A DNA stretch of 64,000 bases. It comes from Coccinella septempunctata (lineage: Eukaryota; Arthropoda; Insecta; Coleoptera; Coccinellidae). Where the stretch lies: positions 31,956,270-32,020,269 of the forward strand of contig NC_058189.1 of assembly GCF_907165205.1 (NCBI RefSeq), written 5' to 3'. Within the stretch, counting starts at the first letter, position 1. Each line of letters begins with the position of its first letter. The position numbers and the translations under genes are program-made. The notes under the pieces were generated by a model. It was not told the origin of the DNA and did no database searches. It saw only the letters and a list, made by a program, of their open reading frames with translations. This document shows, in pieces, positions 35,779 through 45,525 of this stretch.

Positions 35779-37175
35779 TAATTCAGTTTACTGAATAATG
35801 CTTGGAGTTTTTTCTCCATTTCTCCATCAAATTTCAACATTATCTGGTTGAACATTTTTTCCGTGGAGATATCTAGATCATCGGCTGGTTCAGATATTTT
35901 TCTTTTTTCTGGTTGACTATATACAGTAGGTTTTAATTGAGTCTTCTTTTGTTCTTCTTTCTTTTGCATAGGTTTAGAAGTTTCTTTCTTCTTTTCCTGT
36001 TCTGCAGGTCAGGTTATTACAGTTTCCTGAACTTTTCGTGCAAGTGTTGCTTTATTCGACGGCTTTTTCTGTTCTGTCTCTTTTTGGTCGGCCCTCTTCT
36101 TTCTGGTCACCAGCTTGAATTCGCTACATCCCTTGTAGCTTGCTGGATATCCTTCTTCACCACATAAAACGCATGTAGCATTTCTTTCTTCACCTTTCCT
36201 GGTGAGTTCACAATCCTTGCTGCTATGGTTTCCCGAACACTTCACACATCTCCCCGGGAAGGAGCATTTATTTTGTGCATGTCCGTACCTTTGGCATCTG
36301 AAGCATTGGCTTGGACTTTCTGCCTTCTTTTTTGGTTCGACTGTAATACAAAGAATGCAGAGTCGTTGGATGTCGAATATCTACTTCTTTTGGGTTTTAA
36401 CCAGATATAATGGTATCGGCTTTTTCGTTTCGTTTGATGTCATTTTAGACACCTCAGCATCATCGATTCCCTGGAATTTCAGGTCATTTTTAATCTATTC
36501 CAGATCTGCGTCTATTGGAAGATGCCTAATGACGGCGTAAATTTTCTTTTTCTCTTCCATCCGGTATGTGGAATACTCCTTTTCAAGTTGGTCGAAGAAT
36601 TCAGTTATTTTTATGTAATTATCTACAGTTGTAGCTATAATCTTGATTCCGTATTTCACTACAGTAGCCCGGTTATAGCTGAATTTCTTAGTATAGAGAG
36701 CTTTTGAGATCTGTACCCAATCTGATGTACACATCATCGTGATGGGTGGGATTTTATCCCTTCTAGGCGCGCCTGTTATCTTTTTGACGGTCTCCTCATC
36801 AGAAGAGGAGCTTTCTTTTCGCGCGCGTTTAGTTGGGTACGCGTTTGGGGCCTTCGCAACCAACGTTGTATCATTTTTCCTTGTTTCGGGTTGTGAAACA
36901 ATTCCTTTAAGGGAATAATTTTTGGAACCCGCTACCGGTTTTGTAATTGTGGCGTAAGTGGGGGATTTTGGCATATTATTTCGGATCATTTCCTCTCTTA
37001 AGAGGCGCATCTCACCGACCAACTGTGACACAGTTTCGGTCAGTTTGACAATTTGAGCTTTCAACTGCCCATTCTCTTCCCTGAGCTTCACAAGCTCCTC
37101 GTGTTCGCCATCGCTGAATTCTTCAGCATCGGTCACTTCCATATAGGAACCCTCATTATCTGAGGTTTCCGACAT
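35779..37175 (-). pseudogene. Family A ORF1 (A4), three nonsense codons
   Basis: One frame with stops near 36495, 36393 and 36009. It starts MSETSDNEGSYMEV with an acidic leucine-zipper-like helix. The PRE_C2HC-type region has KIPPITMMCTSDWVQISKAL. Three zinc knuckles follow: CFRCQRYGHAQNKC, CVKCSGNHSSKDC and CVLCGEEGYPASYKGC, with the third His changed to Tyr. A lysine-rich tail leads to SKLN-stop. The protein would bind element RNA. Confidence 0.9.
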
Positions 37176-37570
37176 GGTTTTATACTCAGATTTCTCAAAA
37201 TATCAAACACTTTGAAAATAATAAAATATTCAGGAATTTTCACTGAAATAATCTAATAGAAAACTATGGTATAAAGCCAAAATATTTCTACGCTATGAGA
37301 AGAATCAGAAAAAAAATTAGAAAAATAAGCTCACCTGATGTTTTCTGCAGTACCAACGATTCAAGATCTGGACACTGATAGATGAATACAAACTTTGAAA
37401 ATTTTAACGAATTAAAATTCGGATAACAAATATAGTATCTACACAAACGTCGCAGACGGAATCAAATATTCCGTAGCTTCGCTAGTGTACACTTTCATTT
37501 CGACTTTCTCTTCCACTTTCTCTTTTACTTCAGACTCGGAGGTTGAAAATGACATTGTTTGACCTTAACG
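37176..37570 (-). promoter_or_regulatory. Family A 5' UTR (A4)
   Basis: The leader shares TGTACACTAGCGAAGCTACG with copy A3. It contains GGTGAG (37330-37335 on the minus strand) followed 45 bases later by TTCTCATAG, a donor/acceptor-like pair. The T-rich acceptor-like stretch also occurs in the A' 5' UTR. Confidence 0.6.
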
Positions 37571-37697
37571 AAAAAATTTTAGGTTTGTGTCGTATCTTCA
37601 AAATCATACCCCGAAAAAAAATTTTGAGCACGCCCCTAGATTCTACGCAGAATTCTGTATCAGACGAAATTTTAAGCTCGGCATTATTTCTAATAAC
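37571..37697. repeat. Middle piece of the X right inverted repeat
   Basis: 127 bases of X lie between the 5' ends of A4 and A3. The last 13 bases (37685-37697) are the left TSD of A3. Confidence 0.8.
37685..37697. repeat. Target-site duplication, left of A3
   Basis: TATTTCTAATAAC, exactly repeated at 51192-51204, 13.5 kb away. Confidence 0.9.
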
Positions 37698-38115
37698 ATT
37701 TTCACAGTTCACCTCGAGACGTTGAAGCAGGTAGATGTGTTGAATGATACCAGTGCGATACGTCATCTCTCGTATTGTAAAAGAGAAAGTGTAAGAAAAA
37801 GTCGAAGTGAAAGTGTACACTAGCGAAGCTACGGAATTTTTGATTCCGTCTACGAAACTTCCGAAGTTTTTTGTAAGTTCTATAAGTGTATGTGTTATAG
37901 AGCGGAAATTCGTTCAAATTCAGTGTATTTAGTGTCGAGTCCAGATCCCAAGATCGCTGGTTCCACGGATATCACTGGTGAGTCGATTTATTTTTCTGAT
38001 AGTATTGAAAATATATAACTTAGCCATATAGCTTAATAGTAACATAGTAGTAAGGATTTCCAATATTCATTATTATTCCGAAATACCTCATATGTTTCAA
38101 TACGGAGAAAAAGCC
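37698..38115 (+). promoter_or_regulatory. Family A 5' UTR (A3)
   Basis: Starts near ACAGTTCACCTCGAGACG. It shares TGTACACTAGCGAAGCTACG with A4 and has a GGTGAG donor-like site at 37977-37982 after the conserved AGATCGCTGGT. Confidence 0.6.
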
Positions 38116-39577
38116 ATGTCGGAGGTCTCGGACAATGAAAGCTCCTACAATGAAGCTACGGACACCGAAGAATTCAGCGATGGAGATGCAGAGGAGCTTG
38201 TAAGGCTCAAAGAAGAGAATGGGCAGTTGAAGGCTCAAATAAATAAACTGACTGAAACCGTGTCTCAGTTGGTCGGGGAGATACGCCTCTTGAGAGAAGA
38301 AGTTAACAAGAATAAAGCGCCTCAATCCCCTAGTTTTGCTGAAATTGCAAAACAGATTACGGCACAGAAATCCCCCACATTTGCAGAAATTGCAAAGCCG
38401 GTAGCGGTCCCCAAAAATTCCTCCAAACAGGAAGTAGCTCCAGAACCGGAAAAGAAGAAAAATTTTGCAACTCAAGTTGCAAAAACCCAGAACGCGCCGC
38501 CCACAAAATTCGCGCGTAAAAAAAGTTCATCTTCAGACGAAGAGACCGCAAAAAAAGGAACGGAGTTACCTAAAAAAGATAAAATTCCACCCATCACGAT
38601 GATGGGCACCTCAGATTGGGTAGAGATATCTAAAGCTCTCTACACAAAAAGGAGAAACTACAACCGTGCAACTACAGTTAAAGACGGTATAAAAATCATC
38701 GCGTCAACCGTAGATGATTTTAGAAAAATCACAACATTCTTCGAGCAGCATGGTAAAGAATTTTTTACCTACCAAATGGAGGAGGAGAAGAAGATATATG
38801 CCGTTATTAGGCATTTACCAATCGACGCTGATCTTGCGTTGATTAAGGACGACCTGATATTCCAGGAAATATCAGACGCTGAGGTGTCCAGAATGACATC
38901 GAACAAGACAAAGAAGCCAATACCTCTCTACCTGGTTAAAACCCAGAAAAAGGAAATCTTCGAAGTGAAGCGACTCTACAACCTCTGTATTGTGGTTGAA
39001 CATAAAAAGAGGCCTGAAAGTCCAAGCCAGTGCTTTAGGTGCCAAAGGTACGGACATGCACAAAACAAATGCTCCTTCCCGTGGAGATGCGTGAAGTGCT
39101 CAGGAAGTCATAGCAGCAATGACTGCACACTCACCAGAAAAGGTGAAGAGAGAAATGCCACATGCGTCTTATGTGGAGAAGAGGGCCATCCAGCTAGCTA
39201 GTTGGTGACCAGAAAGAAAAATTCCCGAAAATCAGTTGAACAGAAAAAGAAGGTAACAAAAACAACAACTTCTGAACAAAAACTTCATGTAGCGAAGACC
39301 GAACCTATAGAGCAGGAAAAGAAGAGGGAGACTCCAAAACCCGTCCAGAAAAAAGAAGGACAGAAAAAGCTTACAATGAAACAGGCTGTGAACAGTCAAC
39401 AGGAGAAGAAAAAGATATCTGAATCAGCTCATCAGCTGATTCAGATATCTTTTTCTATCTATCTATCTATCTAAATCATCATTTAGATATCTTCACGGAA
39501 AAAATTTTCAACAAGATGTTGAAAATTGAGAGGGAAATGGAGAAAAACTCCAAGCATTATTTAGTAAACTGAATTAA
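38116..39577 (+). pseudogene. Family A ORF1 (A3), nearly intact
   Basis: I chose ATG 38116 (MSEVSDNESSYNEA) because it aligns with A2 and A4. An acidic N-terminus and leucine-rich helix (residues 15-65) come first, then a duplicated SPTFAEIA motif not seen in A2, then the PRE_C2HC-type domain (residues 155-300). The zinc knuckles are CFRCQRYGHAQNKC, CVKCSGSHSSNDC and CVLCGEEGHPAS, where a small deletion makes TAG at 39199. The lysine-rich tail is damaged by a palindromic duplication (39407-39456) and an ATCT run. It is the best-kept family A ORF1 here. Confidence 0.92.
39407..39456. repeat. Perfect 23-bp palindromic duplication with 4-nt spacer
   Basis: The left arm at 39407-39429 (core GATATCTGAATCAGCT) is exactly mirrored at 39434-39456. 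It lies inside A3 ORF1 and is absent from the same place in A1 and A2. Confidence 0.9.
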
Positions 39578-39786
39578 TGGACCTTACGGATATTAGGAAG
39601 AAATCCCTCAAGATAATCTCGTGGAACATAAACGGGATCAACACTCGGAAAGTCGAGATAGAACAAATAATATCAGAAAGACAACCTGATATTATAGCCC
39701 TACAGGAAACAAGAATAAACCGGAACAGACGACTGAATTCCATGAATTATGAAACATATAGATGTGACAGAATTACAAACACCGGA
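39577..39786 (+). pseudogene. Family A ORF2 (A3), endonuclease start
   Basis: Intact for about 70 codons: IISWNINGINTRK, then IALQETRINRNRR with the catalytic Glu, then NYETYRCD, ending at ITNTGG, where sequence of family E takes over. Confidence 0.88.
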
Positions 39787-41908
39787 GGAGAGAAAATCCC
39801 CAGACTGGTTCGCCGAGAAAGAAACTCATATCGCACCCCTTCTGGAGGCAAAACACAAAGCGATGAAAACAGCAATTAACAAGCCTAGCGATGTTGCAGC
39901 CCAAAAATGTTTTAATAACATAAAACGCGAGGTCCGTCAAGAAATAAGAAAAATCAAGGACAGCTGGTGGAAAGAAAAAGCTAGGGAAATACAAGCTTTT
40001 GCCGATAACCATGATTACAGGCGTTTTTTCGAAGCTATTAAAACTGTTTATGGTTCAAGCAGAAAAGCTAACTTTCCTATAAGAGATACTAATGGAGCTA
40101 TTCTAACTGATGACAGAAAAATTCTCGAAAGATGAAAGGAGCATTACTCACAGGTCTTGAATCAAAATAACGACTCGGATTTGTCCATTTTAGACCTGCT
40201 CCCCTCGTATAGTCCGATGACATCGCTTGATGACGAAATCTCAATGTCGGAAATCATAAGTGCGATTAAAAATATGAAAAATGATAATTCACCTGGTCTA
40301 GACGGCATTCCAGCGGAGATATTCAAGGCCTTGGATGAAGACATTGTCAATAGTCTCCTAACACCATTCCGCAAGATCTGGGAACAGGGAGATGTGCCAC
40401 AAGACTTCAGAGACGCTTTAGTTATCAACCTCTATAAGAACAAAGGCGATACGTCGAATTGCAACAACTACAGGGGCATATCGTTGCTTAGTGTGGCCGG
40501 TAAAATTCTCTCGAAGATTATGGCTAATCGTCTGGTTCCACTCTTGGAGAAGCTATTGCCTGTATCCCAGTGCGGTTTCAGAAGAAATCGAGGTACGGTG
40601 GACCTAATTTTCACACTGCGACAGCTGCAAGAGAAGGCCCGTGAACAACAATCAAGGGTCTATACAGCCTACATCGATCTAAGTAAGGCGTTCGATTCGG
40701 TGAATCGGAGAGCGCTATGGAAAATCATGGCACGTCTTGGAGTACCCGAAAAATTCTTAGCAGTTTGTGAAAGCCTTCATACCAACAACACCGCTAGAAT
40801 ACAGCATAATGGTTCTACAACCGACCATTTCTCAACCAACTCTGGAATAAAACAAGGCTGCGTATAAGCGCCTTTACTGTTCAATATTTTCGCCATAGCT
40901 GTATCGATGATTGCTGACATGAGTATGCCTGTAAGAGGTGTTGGGATAAGATTCAGATTTGATGGTGGCCTGTTTAACCTGAAGCGCCTCAGAGCAAAAA
41001 CCAGTACCAAGTTTATCACTGAACTTCAATATGCAGACGACTGTTCACTTATCGCTAGCAGCTCGGAGGATCTACAGATAATGTTGGACACCTATAAACA
41101 TATATACGAAGCTTTAGGCCTTAGACTCAATATCGACAGAACCAAAATCCTGGTTAGTCCGCCAGAAAGCCTTCCAACAGATATCAGCCTGGAGAATGAA
41201 ACTCTAGAACAGGTCGAGCAGTTCAAATACTTGGGAAGCTTCATAAATACTAGGGCTAACCTTGACACGGAAATACACAACCGTATCAATTCGGCATCAC
41301 GGGCATTCTGGAAGCTAAAGGATAGAGTGTTTCAAAATCACGACCTCAATCTGAAGACCAAGACAGCTGTTTACAAGGCAGTGGTCCTCCCAACGCTTCT
41401 TTACGGAAGCGAAAGCTGGACGCCCTACAGGCGACATATTAAACAGCTTGAACAAACGCAACGTCATCTAAGACAGATAATGCACATAAGATGGTTCCAC
41501 AAAGTTTCAAATGCAGAAGTCTTGCAGCGCGCGAGTTGTACAACAATTGAGACTCAAGTAACGAGGGCCCGACTGAGATGGAGCGGCCACATTCTGAGGA
41601 TGCAAGACACAAGACTCCCCAAAATAGCTCTATATGGCGAATTCACTGAGGGAGCCCGGAAACCAGCAGGCCAGTACAAGCAGTTTAAGGATACACTACA
41701 TCAATCCCTAAAATCAGTTAATGCCAATCATAACTGGGAACAACTAGCATTAGACAGGTCACAGTAGAGGTCTTTGGTACACAGTTATAATGGAGACTCG
41801 AGAAGGATACAGCGGCGGCCAGATCTGGTTGGTGACTATCCATGCCCGGAGTGTGGTAGGATATGTAGGTCACGGTTGGGACTCTACAGTCACAGGAGAG
41901 CACACAGT
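39787..41908 (+). pseudogene. LINE E reverse transcriptase with C2H2 tail, three nonsense codons
   Basis: A single frame runs the whole length, broken by TGA at 40133, TAA at 40865 and TAG at 41765. Text: DSWWKEKAREIQAFAD, YGSSRKANFPIRD, NSPGLDGIPAEIFKA, YRGISLLSVAGKILSKI, CGFRRNRGTVDLIF, AYIDLSKAFDSV (Asp), a KQGCV box cut by a stop, and LQYADDCSLIASS (catalytic DD). The C-terminus has RLRWSGHILRMQD and a C2H2 finger CPECGRICRSRLGLYSHRRAH. Clade is provisional: RTE-like, similar to the RT proteins often annotated craniofacial development protein 2-like. Confidence 0.85.
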
Positions 41909-42060
41909 CGCAATTAGCCCTGAAAAAATTATAAGTCTGTTCGCACCTTTTTTCTTTCTTTTTTTTATTTTCCTTTCTTTTCTTTTTGTTTTCTCCCTTT
42001 TTCGTCTTTTTGTAGATTCATTCCCGGCAACGGGATACAGCAATGAATGAATGAATGAAT
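39787..42060 (+). mobile_element. RTE-like LINE E, 5'-truncated
   Basis: Starts within the endonuclease-RT linker and runs through RT, a C-terminal zinc finger, a pyrimidine-rich 3' UTR (about 41940-42020) and a tail of GAAT repeats (42044-42060). A second fragment of the family at 19705-19963 ends in the same repeat, which confirms the 3' end. Confidence 0.85.
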
Positions 42061-44625
42061 CATCCTTCTCTCCCTCTCTGAGAGTTGCCAGCATTCACAC
42101 CGTAGGTCAAAATTGGCTCTACAATCGATGTGTAGATAGTCATCTTTGTTTGAAGTTTTATTCTGGTTGACCAGAGTAACGAGTTTTGCAATCGGATTGC
42201 CTTCTTTCCTAACTGTGTCCTGTTTTCTATATCCTTTTTTGATGTTCCATCTTTCGAAATGATGCTTCCTAAGTATTTGAGCTGGCTACATTTTTTCAGA
42301 TTATGGATTTGCAGATCTGGGTCTTCTTCTTGTTGGTCTCCTACTTTTAAATATTCAGATTTGTTCATGTTTATGGTCAGACCCCATGCTTCAAATTCTT
42401 CTTTCAACTTTCTGAACATATAGTCAGCATCGTTCTCGTCATTAGTTACGATAACTTGGTCATCGGCGAATAGGAGGGTTGATAGACATTCATCATTCAT
42501 TTGTATTCCCATTTCTGCTGTTTTCCTTCTTCAGTAATAAATAGCTTCTTGGATGTATATTTTGAACAATGTAGGTGATAAGCTGCATCCCTGCTTGAGC
42601 CCCTTTGTTGTGTGGAATTTTTCTGATTGGGTGTTCCCCATTTTTACCAGGCTCTTACTGTCCTTGTACATATTCCATATGGCGCGTACATAGGTTTTCC
42701 TCAGGCCAACCCTTGTCAATACTTCGAAAAGTTTCTTTGAAGGTACCGTGTCGTATGCTTTTTCTAAATCAACAAATACGAGGTGGGTAGACAGACTACG
42801 AGACATTCGTTTTTCTAGTATTTGTTGTAATACAAATATGTTGTCAACACATGATCTTCCAGCACGAAACCCTGACTGCTCTTCTATATCTTCTATGTCT
42901 TGTTCGATCCTCTGTTTTATTATTCGGCCGTACAATCTCCCCACTGAGTTAGTCACACTTATGCCCCTATAATTTTGACATACACTTTTGTCGCCTTTTT
43001 TATGAATAAAGCTTATGTGTGCTATATTCCATTCTTCTGGAATGTTATCACCGTCCAGTAAGCACTTATTGAACAGATTTGCCAGATTTTCAAGTAGTAT
43101 ATTCGGCCCATACTTGATCAACTCAATGTGAATATTTCCGGGCCCAGCAGCCTTTCCATTCTTTGACTTCATTAGAGCTTTCTTTATTTCTGCTACCGTT
43201 ACTTCCTTTATTTCTAGGTTTCGGGGCGTTTCTATGTCCATGTTTACTATTTTGAATTCTTTTCTGTTTTCTGTAAGTAACGCCTTATAGTGATCTACCC
43301 ATTCGTTTAAACCTATCAGTGGTATTTTACTCTTATATTTTCCTTCCTTTCTTAGGCTTCCTATAGTTCTCCAAGCTTCAGCTACTCCTGTGCCGCCAAT
43401 ATGTCTGTCAACTTCCTCGCATTTCTGCTCCCACAGTTCATTTATTCTTTTTGTTTTTTCCTTTTTTACTTCTCTATTCCAGTGAACGTATGTCCTTCTA
43501 TCCTATACTCTTCCTATACTCAACCATGTGTTATAAGCTCTCTTTTTCTGTTTTACTAGATCGTCTATTGTTTCCGAGTACCATTCCGGGTTTCCCTCCT
43601 TATGTCTCTCCTTATATCCCAGAGCTTCCCTTGCTGCTTCGTGTATGCAGTCCTTGATCTGTCCATACAGATGTTCTGCGGGTAGATTGGCATTTTCCAT
43701 GTTTTGTAATTTATTAGCAAGCCTTAATTTGTACAGGAATTGAGTTGACTCTTGTTTGAGGCTTTCTATGTTTAATTTATATTCACTTGTATCATTGCCT
43801 CTTTGCTGATTCTCATCTACTGTGGTGTTTGCCTTTCTGTAGTTCACTATAATCTTGGCTACAAGTAAATGGTGGTCTGATCAACACTCTGCTTCACGGT
43901 GTACCCTCACGTCAGTTGTCTTCAGTTTCGAATGCTGTTTTTGGATGACATAGTCAATTATGGAACGCAAATTTCTGGCTGCTTGTATCGAAGTGAATTT
44001 ATGTATATGTTTATGGGCAAAATATCCGTTCATGATCTTCAGGTTCATGGACTCGCATAAATATCTAAGGCGCATTCCGTTGTTGTTGGTTGCAGATTCT
44101 CCGTACTTTCCTACTACATCACTATTGTCCTCCTTCCCGGTTCGTCCGTTTAAATCTCCCAATATGATCACTTCTTTAGTATTCTCTATGTTGGTAAGTA
44201 CATTTGTAAGTTTTCCATAGAATTCATCTTTCACTAGTGTGCCCGCATCATCGCTGGGTGCATACACCCCCACTATTACAATTTGATGACCATTTTTATT
44301 GAATTCCATGGTCATTATTTGCTCATCTATTTCTTCCCAGCTTTTAATATGCTCTCTATTTCTTTTGTGTACAGCAATCGAGACTCCCCTCTTAGCTCTA
44401 GCATCCTTCGGTACACCACTGTAAAAGTGTATATATTCCCCGATAGTTTCACTACCAACTCCTTTCCTTTTGGTTTCCGTGAGAACGCAAATATCAACTT
44501 TCATCTTTTCCAGTTCCTGAAAGACTTCCCCCTGTTTTGTTCTCAAGCCTTGTATGTTCCAGGTTGCCAATTTCATAGTCCTTTTCCTTAGCATATGTCG
44601 TTTCCGTTTGAATCCATCCATGTTC
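42061..44625 (-). pseudogene. RTE-clade LINE F, ORF2 with three nonsense codons, 3'-truncated
   Basis: One frame from 44621: MKLATWNIQGLRTKQGE, VDICVLTETKRKG (Glu), VYAPSDD, VIILGDLNGRTG and SDHHLLVAK (after a stop at 43881) form the endonuclease. A second stop lies at 43503. RT has GKAAGPGNIHIELIKYG, FIHKKGDKSVCQNYRGISV, SGFRAGRSCVDNIFVLQQ, FVDLEKAYDTVP and GLKQGCSLSPTLF. A third stop lies at 42531, then LFADDQVIV. It breaks off at LTYGVNAG where it meets the tail of E. The start with TWN, AYDTVP and LFADD is typical of the RTE clade. Confidence 0.9.
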
Positions 44626-45008
44626 CGAGGCGAATGATCAAAATTTTAAGCGGTTTGTGTTCTTTTACAAATGACAAGTTGCTAGCCCGTCGATTCAACC
44701 TCCAGACTTGTAGGGCCAGGATTTTCTGTTGGGGTTTTCTCCCTTAGCCGGTATGCTCCAGTTTTATAGAGCGCCAGAAACTCGCTCTTCACCCTCTCTC
44801 GTTTGCCACATAACATGCATCCATTGCATGCCATGTGCCCAGTAGCTACGCGAGATACAATTATCTCTTCGGGGACGTGAGAGTAGGATTTGTTGGCAGA
44901 GCTGAATTCGATCTCTCGAATCTCCGAACAGTTATCGGAAATCAGTGGGCATTACTCAGGTTTTCGTTACTGCGTAGACACCAGCAGCCTACACAGCTCC
45001 CAAGACCA
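44626..45008. other. Unassigned, perhaps LINE F leader
   Basis: Lies upstream of F on its strand. No ORF or motif recognised. It ends sharply at 45009, where family A sequence resumes (GCGGTTGATAAACTGG). Confidence 0.4.
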
Positions 45009-45163
45009 TGTGCGGTTGATAAACTGGAAGAGATTATATTGAAAGCTTACGAAAGAAGCACGAGAAGAGTGAAGAGACCAGCACCAAGTCATCCGCATGG
45101 CGATACGCCTAAAGAAGTAAAAGATCTTATACAAGAAAATCGAAGACTCAGAAGAATATATAG
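45009..45163 (+). pseudogene. Family A ORF2 (A3), linker piece
   Basis: Encodes AVDKLEEIILKAYERSTRRV and RPAPSHPHGDTPKEVKDLIQ as in other copies, then is cut by the Gypsy 5' LTR after RRIY. ATAG (45160-45163) is the left target duplication. Confidence 0.88.
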
Positions 45164-45469
45164 TGTAACCAGTCCGGCCCTTGCGGTCGGACCTTTCGAG
45201 AACCAGAGCGGTCGCGAAAGATTCCAGAATAACCGGGAATCTACCTGAATGTTTCCGGCGCCTATATAAGCCCAGCGGAGGAGCAGGTAGGCAAGTACAA
45301 GTACAAGTACAAGTACAGTGATAGTTCAAAGTGCAAGCGACTAGTGGAAATAAATACGAGTGGAAATAAATAGTAGTGTAATAGTCAGTTTGTGAGTTAT
45401 AAATGTATTAAGTGTAAATAAATAATTTTAATAAGTTGGACGTTTTAATCAAGTGAAGAAAACGTTACA
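45164..45469 (+). repeat. Gypsy 5' LTR
   Basis: Starts TGTAACCAGTCCGGCCC and ends AAAACGTTACA. It contains CCTATATAAGCCCAG (TATA box near 45266), AAGTAC repeats and AATAAA motifs. Confidence 0.95.
45262..45275 (+). promoter_or_regulatory. LTR TATA box
   Basis: CCTATATAAGCCC in the 5' LTR; the same in the 3' LTR near 48945. The likely start of transcription is 25-30 bases downstream. Confidence 0.65.
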
Positions 45470-45470
45470 T

Positions 45471-45488
45471 TGGTGTCAAGTGTGCGGT
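45471..45488 (+). promoter_or_regulatory. Gypsy primer-binding site (putative)
   Basis: TGGTGTCAAGTGTGCGG begins one base after the 5' LTR. TGG is the complement of a tRNA CCA end. The tRNA is not identified. Confidence 0.6.
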
Positions 45489-45525
45489 TCAACATCGCTC
45501 GAATTAAATAAATAATTTTGGATAT

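Noticed and set aside
44835..45248. 133-codon ORF as a gene
   Set aside because: It is a chance fusion of unassigned DNA, a LINE A3 linker piece and the Gypsy LTR.
45264..45330. AAGTAC repeats considered as a CRISPR-like or regulatory array
   Set aside because: They are a short tandem repeat in the Gypsy LTR with no spacers. No CRISPR array exists in this eukaryotic DNA.
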